Below, piece by piece: positions 1-9,432 of a DNA stretch of 64,000 nucleotides. The DNA is from JANQIO01 sp043513815 (GTDB lineage Bacteria > Pseudomonadota > Gammaproteobacteria > Pseudomonadales > Halieaceae): positions 1,984,001 to 2,048,000 of the forward strand of contig CP121313.1 in the NCBI GenBank assembly GCA_043513815.1, read 5' to 3'. Each line of letters starts with the position of its first letter. Position 1 is the stretch's first letter. The notes under the pieces were generated by a model. It was not told where the DNA came from. It saw nothing but the letters and a program-made list of their open reading frames with translations, and searched no databases. Made by a program: the position numbers and the translations under genes.

Positions 1-3000
1 AAACGGTATTGCAGCACGAGAATGACGCCGCAGCCCTGTTCGAGCAGCACATGCCTGCCCCCATGGGCAGCGTTGATATTCTCGGTGGCGGCGCTGGGGC
101 GCTGGAAGCCGCCAACGTCAGTCTTGGTCTGGCGCTGGCCCAGGACGAGATCGAGTACCTGGTCGACAGCTTTGTCGAGCTGGCGCGCAATCCCAGCGAC
201 GTAGAGCTGATGATGTTCGCCCAGGCGAATTCGGAGCACTGCCGACACAAGATCTTCAATGCCACCTGGAGCATTGACGGGCAGGCCCAGGATCACTCCC
301 TGTTCCAGATGATACGCAATACCCATGCCCAGGGTGGCGAGGGCGTGCTGTCCGCGTATTCCGACAATGCCGCCGTGGTGCAGGGGCACCGGGCCGGTCG
401 CTTTTACCCGGCACCGGACAGTGGCGAGTATGGCTATAGCCAGGAGCCCATCCACCTGCTGATGAAAGTGGAAACCCACAATCATCCGACGGCGATTGCG
501 CCATTTCCGGGAGCGGGTACTGGCTCCGGTGGTGAAATTCGCGACGAGGGCGCGGTAGGACGCGGCTCCAAGCCCAAGGTCGGACTCACCGGGTTTTCTG
601 TCTCCAATCTTCACATTCCCGGCCATCAACAGCCCTGGGAGCAGGAGTACGGCCGCCCCGGTCGCATTGTGTCGGCCCTCGACATCATGCTTGAAGGCCC
701 CATCGGCGGGGCCGCTTTTAACAATGAGTTTGGACGGCCCAATCTGTGCGGCTATTTCCGCAGCTACGAGCTGTCCCTGGAAGGCGAGGTGCGTGGCTAC
801 CACAAGCCCATCATGATCGCCGGCGGCTACGGCAACATTCGCGAAGAGCATGTTGAGAAAGGTGCTATCGAGCCAGGCCACCAGCTGGTGGTTCTCGGCG
901 GCCCGGCCATGTTGATCGGCCTCGGTGGTGGCGCCGCTTCGTCCATGGACAGTGGTACCAGTGCCGAGGACCTGGACTTCGCCTCCGTGCAACGGCAGAA
1001 CCCCGAAATTGAGCGGCGCTGCCAGGAAGTCATTGATCGCTGCTGGCAGATGGGTGAGGACAACCCTATCGCCTTCATCCATGACGTGGGCGCTGGCGGC
1101 CTGTCCAACGCCTTCCCCGAGCTGGTCAAGGACGGTGGCCGCGGCGGCCGCTTTGAACTGCGGAACATCCCCAACGACGAGCCTGGCATGACGCCCCTTG
1201 AGATCTGGTGCAATGAGGCCCAGGAGCGCTACGTGATGGCGGTAGCCCCGTCCAGAATGCCGGCTTTCCAGGCAATCTGCGAGCGCGAACACTGCCCCTA
1301 CGCAGTGGTGGGCGAAGCCACTGAAGAAAAGCACATTACCCTCGGTGACCAGCGTTTCGAGAACAATCCCGTCGACCTGCCCATGTCGGTGCTGTTCGGT
1401 AAACCGCCGCGCATGCATCGCACTGTGACGCGTCAGCCAGCGCCGGAAGCGCAGTTCGATACCTCCGGAATCGTACTGCAGGAAGCGCTCACGCGGGTTC
1501 TGTCTCTGCCCACAGTGGCGGGCAAGGGCTTCCTGATCACGATTGGCGATCGCAGCGTCACCGGGATGGTGCACCGGGACCAGATGGTTGGTCCCTGGCA
1601 GGTGCCGGTCGCGGACTGCGCCATTACCACCGTGGCTTACGACAGCTACGCCGGTGAAGCCATGGCCATGGGCGAACGCACGCCCCTGGCCCTGTTCAGC
1701 GGTCCGGCGTCGGGCCGCATGGCCGTTGCGGAAGCCATCACCAATATCGCCGCGGCGCCGATTGCCCGCATTGAAGACATCAGGCTGTCGGCTAACTGGA
1801 TGTGTGCAGCCGGCAGCGGCCGTGAGGATGAGGTCCTGTATGACACGGTGCACGCCGTGGGCATGGAGTTTTGTCCGGCGCTGGGTATCACCATTCCGGT
1901 GGGCAAGGATTCCATGTCCATGCGCACAACCTGGGAAGATAACGGCGAGAGCAAGGCGGTCACCGCACCGGTCTCGCTGATCGTGTCGGCCTTCAGCCCC
2001 GTGACGGATGTGCGCAAGAGCGTAACGCCGGCGCTCAGCACAGAGCCCGGCAACCGCCTGCTGCTGCTCGATCTTGGTGCCGGACAACAGCGCCTGGGTG
2101 GGTCTGCGCTGGTGCAGGTCTACGGGGCACATGATCACCAGGTGCCGGATATTGATGAGCCTGTGCGCCTCAAGCACTTTTTTGTTTTCATACAGCAACT
2201 GCTGGAGGATGGCACACTGCTGGCTTATCACGATCGCTCCGACGGCGGCCTGGTGACCAGCCTGCTGGAAATGTCCTTCGCGGGACACTGTGGCCTGGCA
2301 CTGGATCTGGGTGGGGTCTCTGACCTGATCGCGATGCTGTTCAACGAAGAGGCGGGCGCCGTGCTGCAGGTGGCTGAGAATGACCTGCCGTCCGTCCGTG
2401 AACAGGCCGCCCAACTCGGGTTGCAGGACTGGCTGCTGGAGCTGGGAGTCGCGGTACCGGGGGACGCTATTGAGCTCTCCGCCCAGGGTGAGTCGCTGCT
2501 GGTGGCGTCGCGTACAGAACTGCACCGCTGCTGGTCCGAGACCTCCTATCGGCTGCAGAGCCTGCGCGACAATCCGGACTGCGCCCGCGAGGAATTCGAA
2601 TCGCTGGTTGAGGCCGATCCTGGCCTCAGTGCGTCACTGAGCTATGATCCCTCCGAGGATGTGGTGGCGCCCTTTATCAATAGTGGCGCGAAACCCCGGC
2701 TGGCGATTCTCCGGGAGCAGGGCGTCAACGGCCAGGTGGAAATGGCTGCCGCCTTTGACCGGGCCGGGTTTGCCGCCGTCGACGTGCACATGAACGACCT
2801 CGACAGCGGTCGCTTCGAGCTGGGCGATTTCAAGGGCCTGGTGGCCTGCGGCGGCTTCTCCTACGGGGACGTGCTGGGGGCGGGCGAGGGCTGGGCCAAG
2901 CGCGTGCTGTTCAATCAACGGCTGCGCGCTGCCTTTGCGGGCTTTTTCCAGCGCGAGGACAGCTTCGCCCTGGGGGTTTGCAACGGCTGCCAGATGATGT

Positions 3001-3458
3001 CCAATCTGCGTGACCTGGTGCCCGGCGCCGAACACTGGCCGCACTTTGTGCGCAACCGGTCCGAGCAGTTTGAGGCCCGCACGGCCCTGGTGAGGGTTGA
3101 AGCGTCTGCGTCGATCCTGCTGAATGGCATGACGGGTTCGCACATGCCCATCGCTGTGGCGCACGGTGAGGGCAGGGCAGAGTTTCGGGATATGGCCCAG
3201 CAGGAAGCTGCTTCAGCCCATGTTGCGTTGCGCTATGTCAGTAATGACCTGGCGGTGGCCGAGCGCTACCCGGCCAATCCCAACGGCTCCCCGGAAGGTA
3301 TTACCGGACTGTGCAGCAAAGACGGTCGGGTGACCATCATGATGCCTCATCCGGAGCGGGTATTTCGTACGGTACAGAATTCCTGGGCGCCGGCAGATTG
3401 GGGCGAAGACGGAGCCTGGCTGCGGCTGTTCCGCAATGCCCGTCGCTGGGTGGGCTAG
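1..3458 (+). CDS. purL: Phosphoribosylformylglycinamidine synthase, 5' partial
   Basis: ATP- and glutamine-dependent step of purine synthesis that turns FGAR into FGAM in the cytoplasm. The 5' end is outside the window: the frame is open back to base 3 and roughly 140 N-terminal residues are missing compared with the ~1,290 aa single-chain PurL of Gammaproteobacteria. Visible are the FAQANSEHCRHK linker motif, METHNHPTA in the first catalytic lobe, GDRSVTGMVHRDQMVG in the second lobe, and a C-terminal class I glutaminase domain with its nucleophile in GVCNGCQMM and a terminal MPHPERVFR. It stops 62 bp before secD, where tgt and yajC would be expected in many relatives. Confidence 0.97.
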   Translation, partial: TVLQHENDAAALFEQHMPAPMGSVDILGGGAGALEAANVSLGLALAQDEIEYLVDSFVELARNPSDVELMMFAQANSEHCRHKIFNATWSIDGQAQDHSLFQMIRNTHAQGGEGVLSAYSDNAAVVQGHRAGRFYPAPDSGEYGYSQEPIHLLMKVETHNHPTAIAPFPGAGTGSGGEIRDEGAVGRGSKPKVGLTGFSVSNLHIPGHQQPWEQEYGRPGRIVSALDIMLEGPIGGAAFNNEFGRPNLCGYFRSYELSLEGEVRGYHKPIMIAGGYGNIREEHVEKGAIEPGHQLVVLGGPAMLIGLGGGAASSMDSGTSAEDLDFASVQRQNPEIERRCQEVIDRCWQMGEDNPIAFIHDVGAGGLSNAFPELVKDGGRGGRFELRNIPNDEPGMTPLEIWCNEAQERYVMAVAPSRMPAFQAICEREHCPYAVVGEATEEKHITLGDQRFENNPVDLPMSVLFGKPPRMHRTVTRQPAPEAQFDTSGIVLQEALTRVLSLPTVAGKGFLITIGDRSVTGMVHRDQMVGPWQVPVADCAITTVAYDSYAGEAMAMGERTPLALFSGPASGRMAVAEAITNIAAAPIARIEDIRLSANWMCAAGSGREDEVLYDTVHAVGMEFCPALGITIPVGKDSMSMRTTWEDNGESKAVTAPVSLIVSAFSPVTDVRKSVTPALSTEPGNRLLLLDLGAGQQRLGGSALVQVYGAHDHQVPDIDEPVRLKHFFVFIQQLLEDGTLLAYHDRSDGGLVTSLLEMSFAGHCGLALDLGGVSDLIAMLFNEEAGAVLQVAENDLPSVREQAAQLGLQDWLLELGVAVPGDAIELSAQGESLLVASRTELHRCWSETSYRLQSLRDNPDCAREEFESLVEADPGLSASLSYDPSEDVVAPFINSGAKPRLAILREQGVNGQVEMAAAFDRAGFAAVDVHMNDLDSGRFELGDFKGLVACGGFSYGDVLGAGEGWAKRVLFNQRLRAAFAGFFQREDSFALGVCNGCQMMSNLRDLVPGAEHWPHFVRNRSEQFEARTALVRVEASASILLNGMTGSHMPIAVAHGEGRAEFRDMAQQEAASAHVALRYVSNDLAVAERYPANPNGSPEGITGLCSKDGRVTIMMPHPERVFRTVQNSWAPADWGEDGAWLRLFRNARRWVG

Positions 3459-3488
3459 GGAATCGCTGGCCAATACCACGGTATTCCT

Positions 3489-3494
3489 TATAAT
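3489..3494 (+). promoter_or_regulatory. Possible -10 element upstream of secD
   Basis: A TATAAT hexamer lies 27 bp before the secD start codon in the purL-secD gap. The matching -35 position (CTGGCC, about 17-18 bp upstream) is poor, so this is a tentative promoter for secDF. An AGGTGA ribosome-binding sequence follows just before the ATG. Confidence 0.35.
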
Positions 3495-3520
3495 GGCGCG
3501 GCTTTTTTCTCAGGTGAACC

Positions 3521-5389
3521 ATGATCAATAAATACCCATTGTGGAAGTATCTGCTGGTACTGAGCGTCGTGTTGCTGGGCTTCGTCTATGCCGCCCCCAA
3601 CCTCTACCGCCCGGATCCCGCGCTGCAGCTCAGCGGCCAGAGCAGTTCCCTCACCGTTGACGCCCGTACCCTGGAGCTGGCCACCGCGGCCCTGGCGGAT
3701 GCCGGTGTCTCCTATTTCGGAGCGGAAATCCAGGGCGAGGGTCGCAGTGCGCTGATCCGCCTGCAGCGCCAGGACGACCAGTTGCCCGCCCAGAGCGCGC
3801 TGCAGCGCGCTCTCGGCGATGGCTACATTGTCGCTCTCAATCTGGCGCCAACCACGCCTGAGTGGTTGCTGAGCCTCGGCGCCCAGCCCATGAAGTTGGG
3901 CCTTGACCTGAGCGGCGGCGTTCACTTCAAGCTGGAGGTCGACACCGAGGCGGCCATCCTGCGCCGCCTGGAGTTCTACACCACCGCGGTCAAGAAACTG
4001 ATGCGCGAGGAGCGAATCCGCGGCTTTATCAGTCTGGAAGACGAGCGCGAGGTCATCTCCCGGTTCAAGACCGAGCCCCAGCGCGAGCAAGCCCTTGGCG
4101 CCGTTCGCGATCGCTTTCCCGAACTGGTCCTTGAGCGCAGTGAGGCAGGCGACGAATTTCTGTTCAGCGCGGCCCTGTCAGAGGCTACCCGGCAGGAGAT
4201 TGCCAGATACGCTGTCAGCCAGAACCTGACCACGCTGCGCAACCGGGTGAACGAGCTCGGTGTGTCCGAACCCCTGGTTCAGCCCCAGGGCCGCAATCGC
4301 ATTGTGGTGGAGTTGCCCGGTATTCAGGACACCGCCGAGGCGAAGCGGATTCTCGGTAAAACAGCCAACCTTGAATTCCGACTGGTGGCCACCGCGGATG
4401 CGCCGCTGTCGGAGCGACAGGAATTCCCCTACCGCAGCGCTGACCGCGCGGGTGCCACGGAATGGCTGGAACGCGACGTGATTATCACCGGCGAACGAGT
4501 CGCCAACGCCCAGGCCAGCTTTGACCAGAACGGCCAGCCCAACGTCAATATCAGCCTCGACAGCGAGGGCGGTACCCTCATGCATCGCTCCACGCGCAAC
4601 AATATCAAGCGACGGATGGGCGTGCTGTTTATCGAGCGCAAGACGCGCACCCGCTACGAGCTTGGGCCGGATGGTGAAGAGGTCGTTGTGAAAGTGCCCT
4701 ACGACGAAAAGCGCGTAATTACCGCGCCGGTCATTCAGTCGGCCCTGGGCGCACAGTTCCAGATTACCGGCCTGGACTCGGCACAGGAATCTTCTGAGCT
4801 GGCGTTGCTGCTGCGCGCCGGCGCGCTGGCAGCCCCCATCGACTTTGTCGAGGAGCGCACGGTGGGTCCTTCGCTGGGTGCAGAAAATATCGCCAAGGGC
4901 GTTACCTCCGTGCAGATCGGTCTGCTGGCAGTGGTACTTTTCATGATTGCCTATTACCGGGTATTCGGCATCGCCGCGGTGATCGCTCTGAGTTGCAACC
5001 TGGTGCTGCTGGTGGCCTTCATGTCAATTCTCGGCGCCACGCTGACCTTGCCGGGTATCGCCGGTATCGTGCTGACCGTGGGTATGGCGGTGGACGCCAA
5101 CGTCTTGATCTTTGCGCGCATCCGGGAAGAATTGAAAGGCGGGCTTTCGCCGCAAATGGCAATACATGCCGGCTTTGAGCGCGCGGTAGTCACTATTCTC
5201 GATGCCAACCTGACCACGCTGCTGGTGGCGGTTATTCTCTACGCGGTGGGCACCGGTCCCGTAAAGGGCTTTGCCGTGACCCTGTCAATCGGCATTCTGA
5301 CCTCCATGTTTACGGCCATCGTTGGTACGCGCGCGATCATTAACCTCATTTACGGCGGCCGCAATGTGAAGCGGCTGGCTATCGGGTAG
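3521..5389 (+). CDS. secD: Protein translocase subunit SecD
   Basis: Inner-membrane subunit of the SecDF complex, which uses the proton gradient to pull secreted proteins out of the SecYEG channel on the periplasmic side. The 622 aa length is normal. One N-terminal membrane segment (about residues 8-25) is followed by a large periplasmic P1 region containing the DLSGGVHF motif near residue 128. Five more membrane segments follow from about residue 465, with the TVGMAVDANVLIFARIREE signature. The ATG follows an AGGTGA Shine-Dalgarno. The stop codon is 5 bp before secF, so the two are one operon. The usual upstream yajC is absent here. Confidence 0.97.
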   Translation: MINKYPLWKYLLVLSVVLLGFVYAAPNLYRPDPALQLSGQSSSLTVDARTLELATAALADAGVSYFGAEIQGEGRSALIRLQRQDDQLPAQSALQRALGDGYIVALNLAPTTPEWLLSLGAQPMKLGLDLSGGVHFKLEVDTEAAILRRLEFYTTAVKKLMREERIRGFISLEDEREVISRFKTEPQREQALGAVRDRFPELVLERSEAGDEFLFSAALSEATRQEIARYAVSQNLTTLRNRVNELGVSEPLVQPQGRNRIVVELPGIQDTAEAKRILGKTANLEFRLVATADAPLSERQEFPYRSADRAGATEWLERDVIITGERVANAQASFDQNGQPNVNISLDSEGGTLMHRSTRNNIKRRMGVLFIERKTRTRYELGPDGEEVVVKVPYDEKRVITAPVIQSALGAQFQITGLDSAQESSELALLLRAGALAAPIDFVEERTVGPSLGAENIAKGVTSVQIGLLAVVLFMIAYYRVFGIAAVIALSCNLVLLVAFMSILGATLTLPGIAGIVLTVGMAVDANVLIFARIREELKGGLSPQMAIHAGFERAVVTILDANLTTLLVAVILYAVGTGPVKGFAVTLSIGILTSMFTAIVGTRAIINLIYGGRNVKRLAIG

Positions 5390-5394
5390 GCATT

Positions 5395-6309
5395 ATGAAA
5401 GTGATCAATTTTATGGGTAAGCGCTGGATAGCGGTGACGTTCAGTGCACTGTTGCTGCTGGCCTCCATTGCTTCGCTGTCGTTGCGTGGCCTCAACTGGG
5501 GGCTGGATTTTACCGGCGGCACCCTGGTGGAAGTGCACTACAGTGACACCGCCCCCCTGCAGGCAATCCGTGACAACCTGGGCAGCGGCGACTTCGCCGG
5601 TGCCGTGGTTGTCAGCTTCGGTACCGACCGGGATGTCCTGATCCGGCTGCCACAGGGCTACTCAGACAAGGACGGTGCGCGGCTGCTGGAGCAGCTCCAG
5701 GCCGCCTACGCCGGTGATGTCGAGCTGCGGCGCATCGAGTTTGTCGGGCCCCAGGTGGGTGAGGAGCTACGCGAGCAGGGCGGCCTCGCCATGCTGATGG
5801 CGCTGGGCCTGGTGATGTTGTACGTGGCCTTCCGTTTCCAGTTCAAGTTTTCCATGGGAGCGGTCATCGCGCTGGCGCATGATGTGCTGATCACACTGGG
5901 CTTCTTCTCGATCACCGGCATCGAGTTCGACCTGACGGTGCTGGCGGCGCTGCTGGCGGTGATTGGCTACTCGCTCAACGACACCATTGTGGTATCGGAT
6001 CGCATTCGGGAGAACTTCCGCAAGATCCGCAAGGCGGAGCCCATTGAAGTGATTAATGTGTCATTGACCGAAACCCTGGCCCGTACGCTGGTGACGTCGT
6101 TTACCACGCTGCTGGTGCTGGCGGCACTGGCGGTTTTTGGCGGCGAAATGATTTTCGCCTTCGCGGTGGCGCTGCTGGTCGGCGTGGTGATTGGAACCTA
6201 CTCGTCGATCTACGTTGCCGCCAACAGTTTGCTGATAATGGGCATCAGCAAGGAGGACCTGCTGGTGCCGGTGAAGGAAGGTTCAGAACAGGAAGACCTG
6301 ATGCCCTGA
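5395..6309 (+). CDS. secF: Protein translocase subunit SecF
   Basis: Partner of SecD in the proton-driven post-translocation motor. It has 304 aa and six membrane segments: one near residues 10-29, a periplasmic domain carrying GLDFTGGT, then five C-terminal segments. The conserved DRIRENFRKIRK loop and the SLTETLARTLVTSFTTLL helix are present. It starts 5 bp after secD and was probably selected to be made together with it. It converges on the minus-strand suhB remnant, with a short GC-rich hairpin (GCGCGG/CCGCGC) between them. Confidence 0.97.
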   Translation: MKVINFMGKRWIAVTFSALLLLASIASLSLRGLNWGLDFTGGTLVEVHYSDTAPLQAIRDNLGSGDFAGAVVVSFGTDRDVLIRLPQGYSDKDGARLLEQLQAAYAGDVELRRIEFVGPQVGEELREQGGLAMLMALGLVMLYVAFRFQFKFSMGAVIALAHDVLITLGFFSITGIEFDLTVLAALLAVIGYSLNDTIVVSDRIRENFRKIRKAEPIEVINVSLTETLARTLVTSFTTLLVLAALAVFGGEMIFAFAVALLVGVVIGTYSSIYVAANSLLIMGISKEDLLVPVKEGSEQEDLMP

Positions 6310-6337
6310 GCGCGGTTGCCGCGCAGGGCGCAGGTAG

Positions 6338-7086
6338 TTAGCTGGCTTTCGCGTCGGCGGCAATATGCCCCATTGCGGGTTTGACCACCTGCAGGACCGC
6401 CTTGAAGCACTTGGGGTTGCCGCAGACAATATTGCCGCTTTCCATATAACCCGCATCGCCGTTGAAGTCAGACAGCAAGCCGCCGGCTTCTCGAATCAGC
6501 AGGCTGCCGGCGGCGATATCCCAGGCCGACAGGCCCGGCTCCCAGAACGCATCCAGTCGTCCCGCGGCCACATAGGCCAGGTCCAGGGAGGCGGCGCCGG
6601 CGCGACGAATACCCGCACTGCTGCCGGCCAGCGTCTTCAGCACTTCCGTGTAGGAAGGCAGATAGGCCTCCTGGCGCTCCAGGAAGGGAATTCCGGTGCC
6701 GATCAATGCGGTTTCCAGGTCGGTGCGCTTGCTGACGCGAATGCGGCGGCCGTTGAGCTGCGCTCCGCGACCCCGGCTGGCGACAAACTCTTCACGCCTG
6801 ACCGGGTCCAGCGTGCGGGATGCCGCGGAGGAAATTGGTGGTGCCGTCCAGCGGATCGACAATCCAGCGATGTTCTGAGTCCGGGTTGCCGGTGGCGCCA
6901 CTCTCCTCGCCCAGGAAGGCGTGATCCGGGTAGGCCTTGCTGAGGTGGAAAATGATTTCCTTCTCGGCGGCTCGGTCGACCTCTGACACAAAGTCATTGG
7001 CACCCTTGTTTTCGACCTCGATCAGGCAAGATAATGTCACCAGCCTTGCGCGCTGCGCGCAGGGCAATGTGGCTCATGGGCTCCAT
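6338..7086 (-). pseudogene. suhB: suhB (inositol monophosphatase family), broken by two internal deletions
   Basis: Homologue of SuhB, an inositol-1-monophosphatase-fold protein that also acts in rRNA antitermination. The natural start is the ATG at 7086 (AGGAAG upstream; MEPMSHIALRAARKAG matches the family N-terminus). The gene then needs three different frames. Frame 1 runs to about 7028 and breaks after GDIIL. Frame 2 resumes at IEVENKGANDF and carries the metal motifs GEESG and IVDPLDGTTNF, ending after LRGIPH near 6803. Frame 3 resumes at LDPVRREEF and continues through WDIAAG to the stop. Compared with family members about 8 and about 18 residues are missing at the two joints, so these are deletions with frame change, not single-base slips. 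Either a recent pseudogene or an assembly error. Confidence 0.8.
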
Positions 7087-7122
7087 GGGACTTCCTGAGA
7101 GGTGTTTGACGGCGCGCGATTA

Positions 7123-7136
7123 TAGCAGATCTGCTA
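7123..7136. promoter_or_regulatory. 14-bp perfect palindrome between suhB and trmJ
   Basis: TAGCAGATCTGCTA reads the same on both strands. It sits in the divergent suhB/trmJ gap, 36 bp before the trmJ start. It could be an operator, but no neighbouring regulator is known for it. Confidence 0.4.
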
Positions 7137-7171
7137 AACTTCGCGCCCTTTTGGGCAGGAGGTTTGACGCC

Positions 7172-7933
7172 TTGAACAGCGGCAATATTCGCATCGTACT
7201 GGTCAACACCACGCACCCCGGCAACATTGGCGGCGCAGCCCGTGCCATGAAAAATATGGGGCTCTCCAGGCTGGTGCTGGTGGCGCCGCGAAGCTTTCCC
7301 CACGAGGAAGCCCAGTGGCGCGCCGCGGGCGCTGGCGACGTGCTCGAGCAGGCGGTGGTAGTAGAGACCCTGGGCGAGGCCATTGCCGATTGCCAGTTGG
7401 TAGTGGGCACCAGTGCCCGCGGCCGGCGCATACCCTGGCCGGTGCTGGACCCCCGGCGCTGCGCGGAGGATGTCGGCGCGTCGGTGGCCCGCGACGAACA
7501 GGTCGCCCTGGTATTCGGTCGCGAGGATCGGGGGCTGACCAACGAGGAGCTGCAGGTCTGCAACCTGCACCTGCATATCCCGAGCCACGAAGACTACTCG
7601 AGCCTGAACCTGGCCATGGCGGTGCAGGTGGTCAGCTACGAGCTGCGCATGCTGGCGCTGGATGGCCAGCTTCCGGCAGCCGCCACCGACGAGTGGGATG
7701 CGCCTTTCAGCACGGCGGAGAACATGGAGCGCTTTTATGCCCACCTGGAAGAAACCCTGGTGCAGATCGACTTCCTGGACCCGGCGGCACCGCGACAGCT
7801 GATGGCACGGTTGCGCCGGCTCTATGGTCGAGTAAGGCTCGACGAGATGGAGCTCAATATCCTGCGCGGCATCCTCACCGAAACCCAGCGTGCAGCGGCC
7901 GCCGCTGGCGCCCGGCAGGATGCTGAAGAGTGA
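7172..7933 (+). CDS. trmJ: tRNA (cytidine/uridine-2'-O-)-methyltransferase TrmJ
   Basis: SPOUT-family methyltransferase that 2'-O-methylates position 32 of several tRNAs. The start is taken as the TTG at 7172: a strong CAGGAGG lies 8 bp upstream and the protein then begins directly with the family N-terminus (NIRIVLVNTTHPGNIGGAARAMKNMG), giving 253 aa against 246 in E. coli. The SPOUT knot motifs are visible: VFGREDRGLTNEEL and the IPSHEDYSSLNLAMAVQVVSYEL helix. A frame-compatible start at 7034 would add 46 unrelated residues and overlap suhB, so it was not used. Confidence 0.95.
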   Translation: MNSGNIRIVLVNTTHPGNIGGAARAMKNMGLSRLVLVAPRSFPHEEAQWRAAGAGDVLEQAVVVETLGEAIADCQLVVGTSARGRRIPWPVLDPRRCAEDVGASVARDEQVALVFGREDRGLTNEELQVCNLHLHIPSHEDYSSLNLAMAVQVVSYELRMLALDGQLPAAATDEWDAPFSTAENMERFYAHLEETLVQIDFLDPAAPRQLMARLRRLYGRVRLDEMELNILRGILTETQRAAAAAGARQDAEE

Positions 7934-8050
7934 TGCAAGATAGGCCCGTAAGCGCTTGTATTTATTAAAGTTAGTGAGCTGATTGATCCCGCTGGCAAAC
8001 GTCGGGTGCGGTTGCGGTGGGGCGGTGCTTCGAGGATACTGGATGCAGCA

Positions 8051-9241
8051 ATGGACAAGCCCATGAAGACACCGATCTACCTCGATTATTCGGCTACCAC
8101 GCCAGTCGACCCTCGCGTTGCCGACGCCATGTCCGGTTGCCTGAAACTTGACGGCGTGTTTGGCAACCCCGCCTCCCGGTCCCACGCCTTCGGCTGGCAG
8201 GCCGAGCAGGCGGTGGAGCATGCCCGGGTGCAGCTGGCGGAGCTGATTGGCGCAGACCCCCGTGAGATCGTGTTCACCAGTGGCGCTACCGAGTCAGACA
8301 ATCTGGCCCTCAAGGGGGCCGCGCATTTCCACCGGGAGCGCGGGCGCCACATCATAACCTCGAGTATCGAGCACAAGGCGGTGCTCGATAGCTGCCGGCA
8401 TCTGGAATCCGAGGGCTTCGAAGTGACCTACTTGAGCCCGCAGTCCAGCGGGGAGGTAGCGCCGGAATCCCTGGCCGGGGCACTGCGTGACGACACCATC
8501 CTGGTCAGCCTGATGCACGCCAACAATGAGACCGGCGTGTTGAACGACATCGCCGCCCTGGGCGCGTTGTGTCGTGAGCGCCAGGTGCTTTTCCACTCCG
8601 ATGCGGCCCAGAGCGTAGGCAAGGTGGACGTTGATGTCAGTGAGCTGCCGGTCGACCTGTTGTCGATTTCAGGCCACAAGATGTATGGCCCCAAAGGCAT
8701 CGGTGCTTTGTATGTCCAGCGTCAGCCCAGGGTTCAGATTGAGCCGCAGATGCATGGCGGCGGTCACGAGCGGGGCATGCGCTCGGGAACCCTGCCCACT
8801 CACCAGATAGTCGGCATGGGCGAAGCTGCACAGATAGCCGTTGAACAAGGTGCTGCAGAGGAAGCCCGAATCGCTGCCCTGCGGGACGCATTCTGGGCCA
8901 CGGTGCGGGAATGCGGTGACGTGGTCTTGCACGGCGCATCCAGACCGCGATTGCCCGGCGTACTGAATATCGGCTTTGGCGGTGTGGAAGGGGAGACTCT
9001 GCTGATGGCACTCAAGGACATCGCGATCTCTTCCGGCTCCGCCTGCACGTCGGCGACAGTGGAGCCCTCACACGTGTTGCGAGGCATGGGAGTCGATGAC
9101 CGCCTGGCCCACAGCTCCCTGCGCATTACGCTGGGCCGGTTTACCGGCGCGGAAGAGGCAGAATACGCCGCCCGGATGATCTGCGAGACCCTGTCGCGCC
9201 TGCGCCAGCCGCGACCGCGCTCCGGGACTCTGGATGGCTGA
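8051..9241 (+). CDS. iscS: Cysteine desulfurase IscS, standing alone
   Basis: PLP-dependent enzyme that takes sulfur from cysteine and hands it on for Fe-S clusters and tRNA thiolation. The PLP lysine is in SGHKMYGPKG and the catalytic loop cysteine in SGSACTSATVEPSHVL (about residue 332), the group I (IscS) arrangement. The start chosen is the ATG at 8051 (MDKPMKTPIYLDYSATTP); ATG 8063 is also possible and an in-frame start at 8006 would add a non-family tail. In pseudomonads the same neighbourhood holds iscR-iscS-iscU-iscA-hscB-hscA-fdx-iscX between trmJ and ndk. Here only iscS remains, with no remnant of the others in the flanks. Confidence 0.93.
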   Translation: MDKPMKTPIYLDYSATTPVDPRVADAMSGCLKLDGVFGNPASRSHAFGWQAEQAVEHARVQLAELIGADPREIVFTSGATESDNLALKGAAHFHRERGRHIITSSIEHKAVLDSCRHLESEGFEVTYLSPQSSGEVAPESLAGALRDDTILVSLMHANNETGVLNDIAALGALCRERQVLFHSDAAQSVGKVDVDVSELPVDLLSISGHKMYGPKGIGALYVQRQPRVQIEPQMHGGGHERGMRSGTLPTHQIVGMGEAAQIAVEQGAAEEARIAALRDAFWATVRECGDVVLHGASRPRLPGVLNIGFGGVEGETLLMALKDIAISSGSACTSATVEPSHVLRGMGVDDRLAHSSLRITLGRFTGAEEAEYAARMICETLSRLRQPRPRSGTLDG

Positions 9242-9322
9242 TCAGGCAGCTTGAGAAAGGCCCCATAAGCCCCTGATTTTGCAGTCAAATAGACCCTGTC
9301 TGACGTGTAATTCAGGGTGCAA

Positions 9323-9345
9323 GGTCCGACCGGACCCCGTATAAT
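9323..9345 (+). promoter_or_regulatory. ndk promoter with an embedded inverted repeat
   Basis: A TATAAT at 9340-9345 lies 87 bp before the ndk start. Just upstream, within the would-be spacer, is GGTCCG-AC-CGGACC (9323-9336), a 6-bp inverted repeat well placed for a repressor. The -35 position (GTGCAA) is weak, which fits an activator- or repressor-controlled promoter. It would serve ndk and perhaps the whole rlmN-to-der run. Confidence 0.5.
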
Positions 9346-9432
9346 ACCTGCGACTTTTACAGCGCTGATCTGGCGGCCCCGCAAAGCGGTGCTGCCGGGT
9401 CGGTTTCAACCGTTTATTGGAGAAAACCTAGA

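Noticed and set aside
6338..7086. Programmed frameshift in suhB
   Set aside because: Residues are missing at both joints, and no slippery heptamer precedes either; deletion fits better than recoding.
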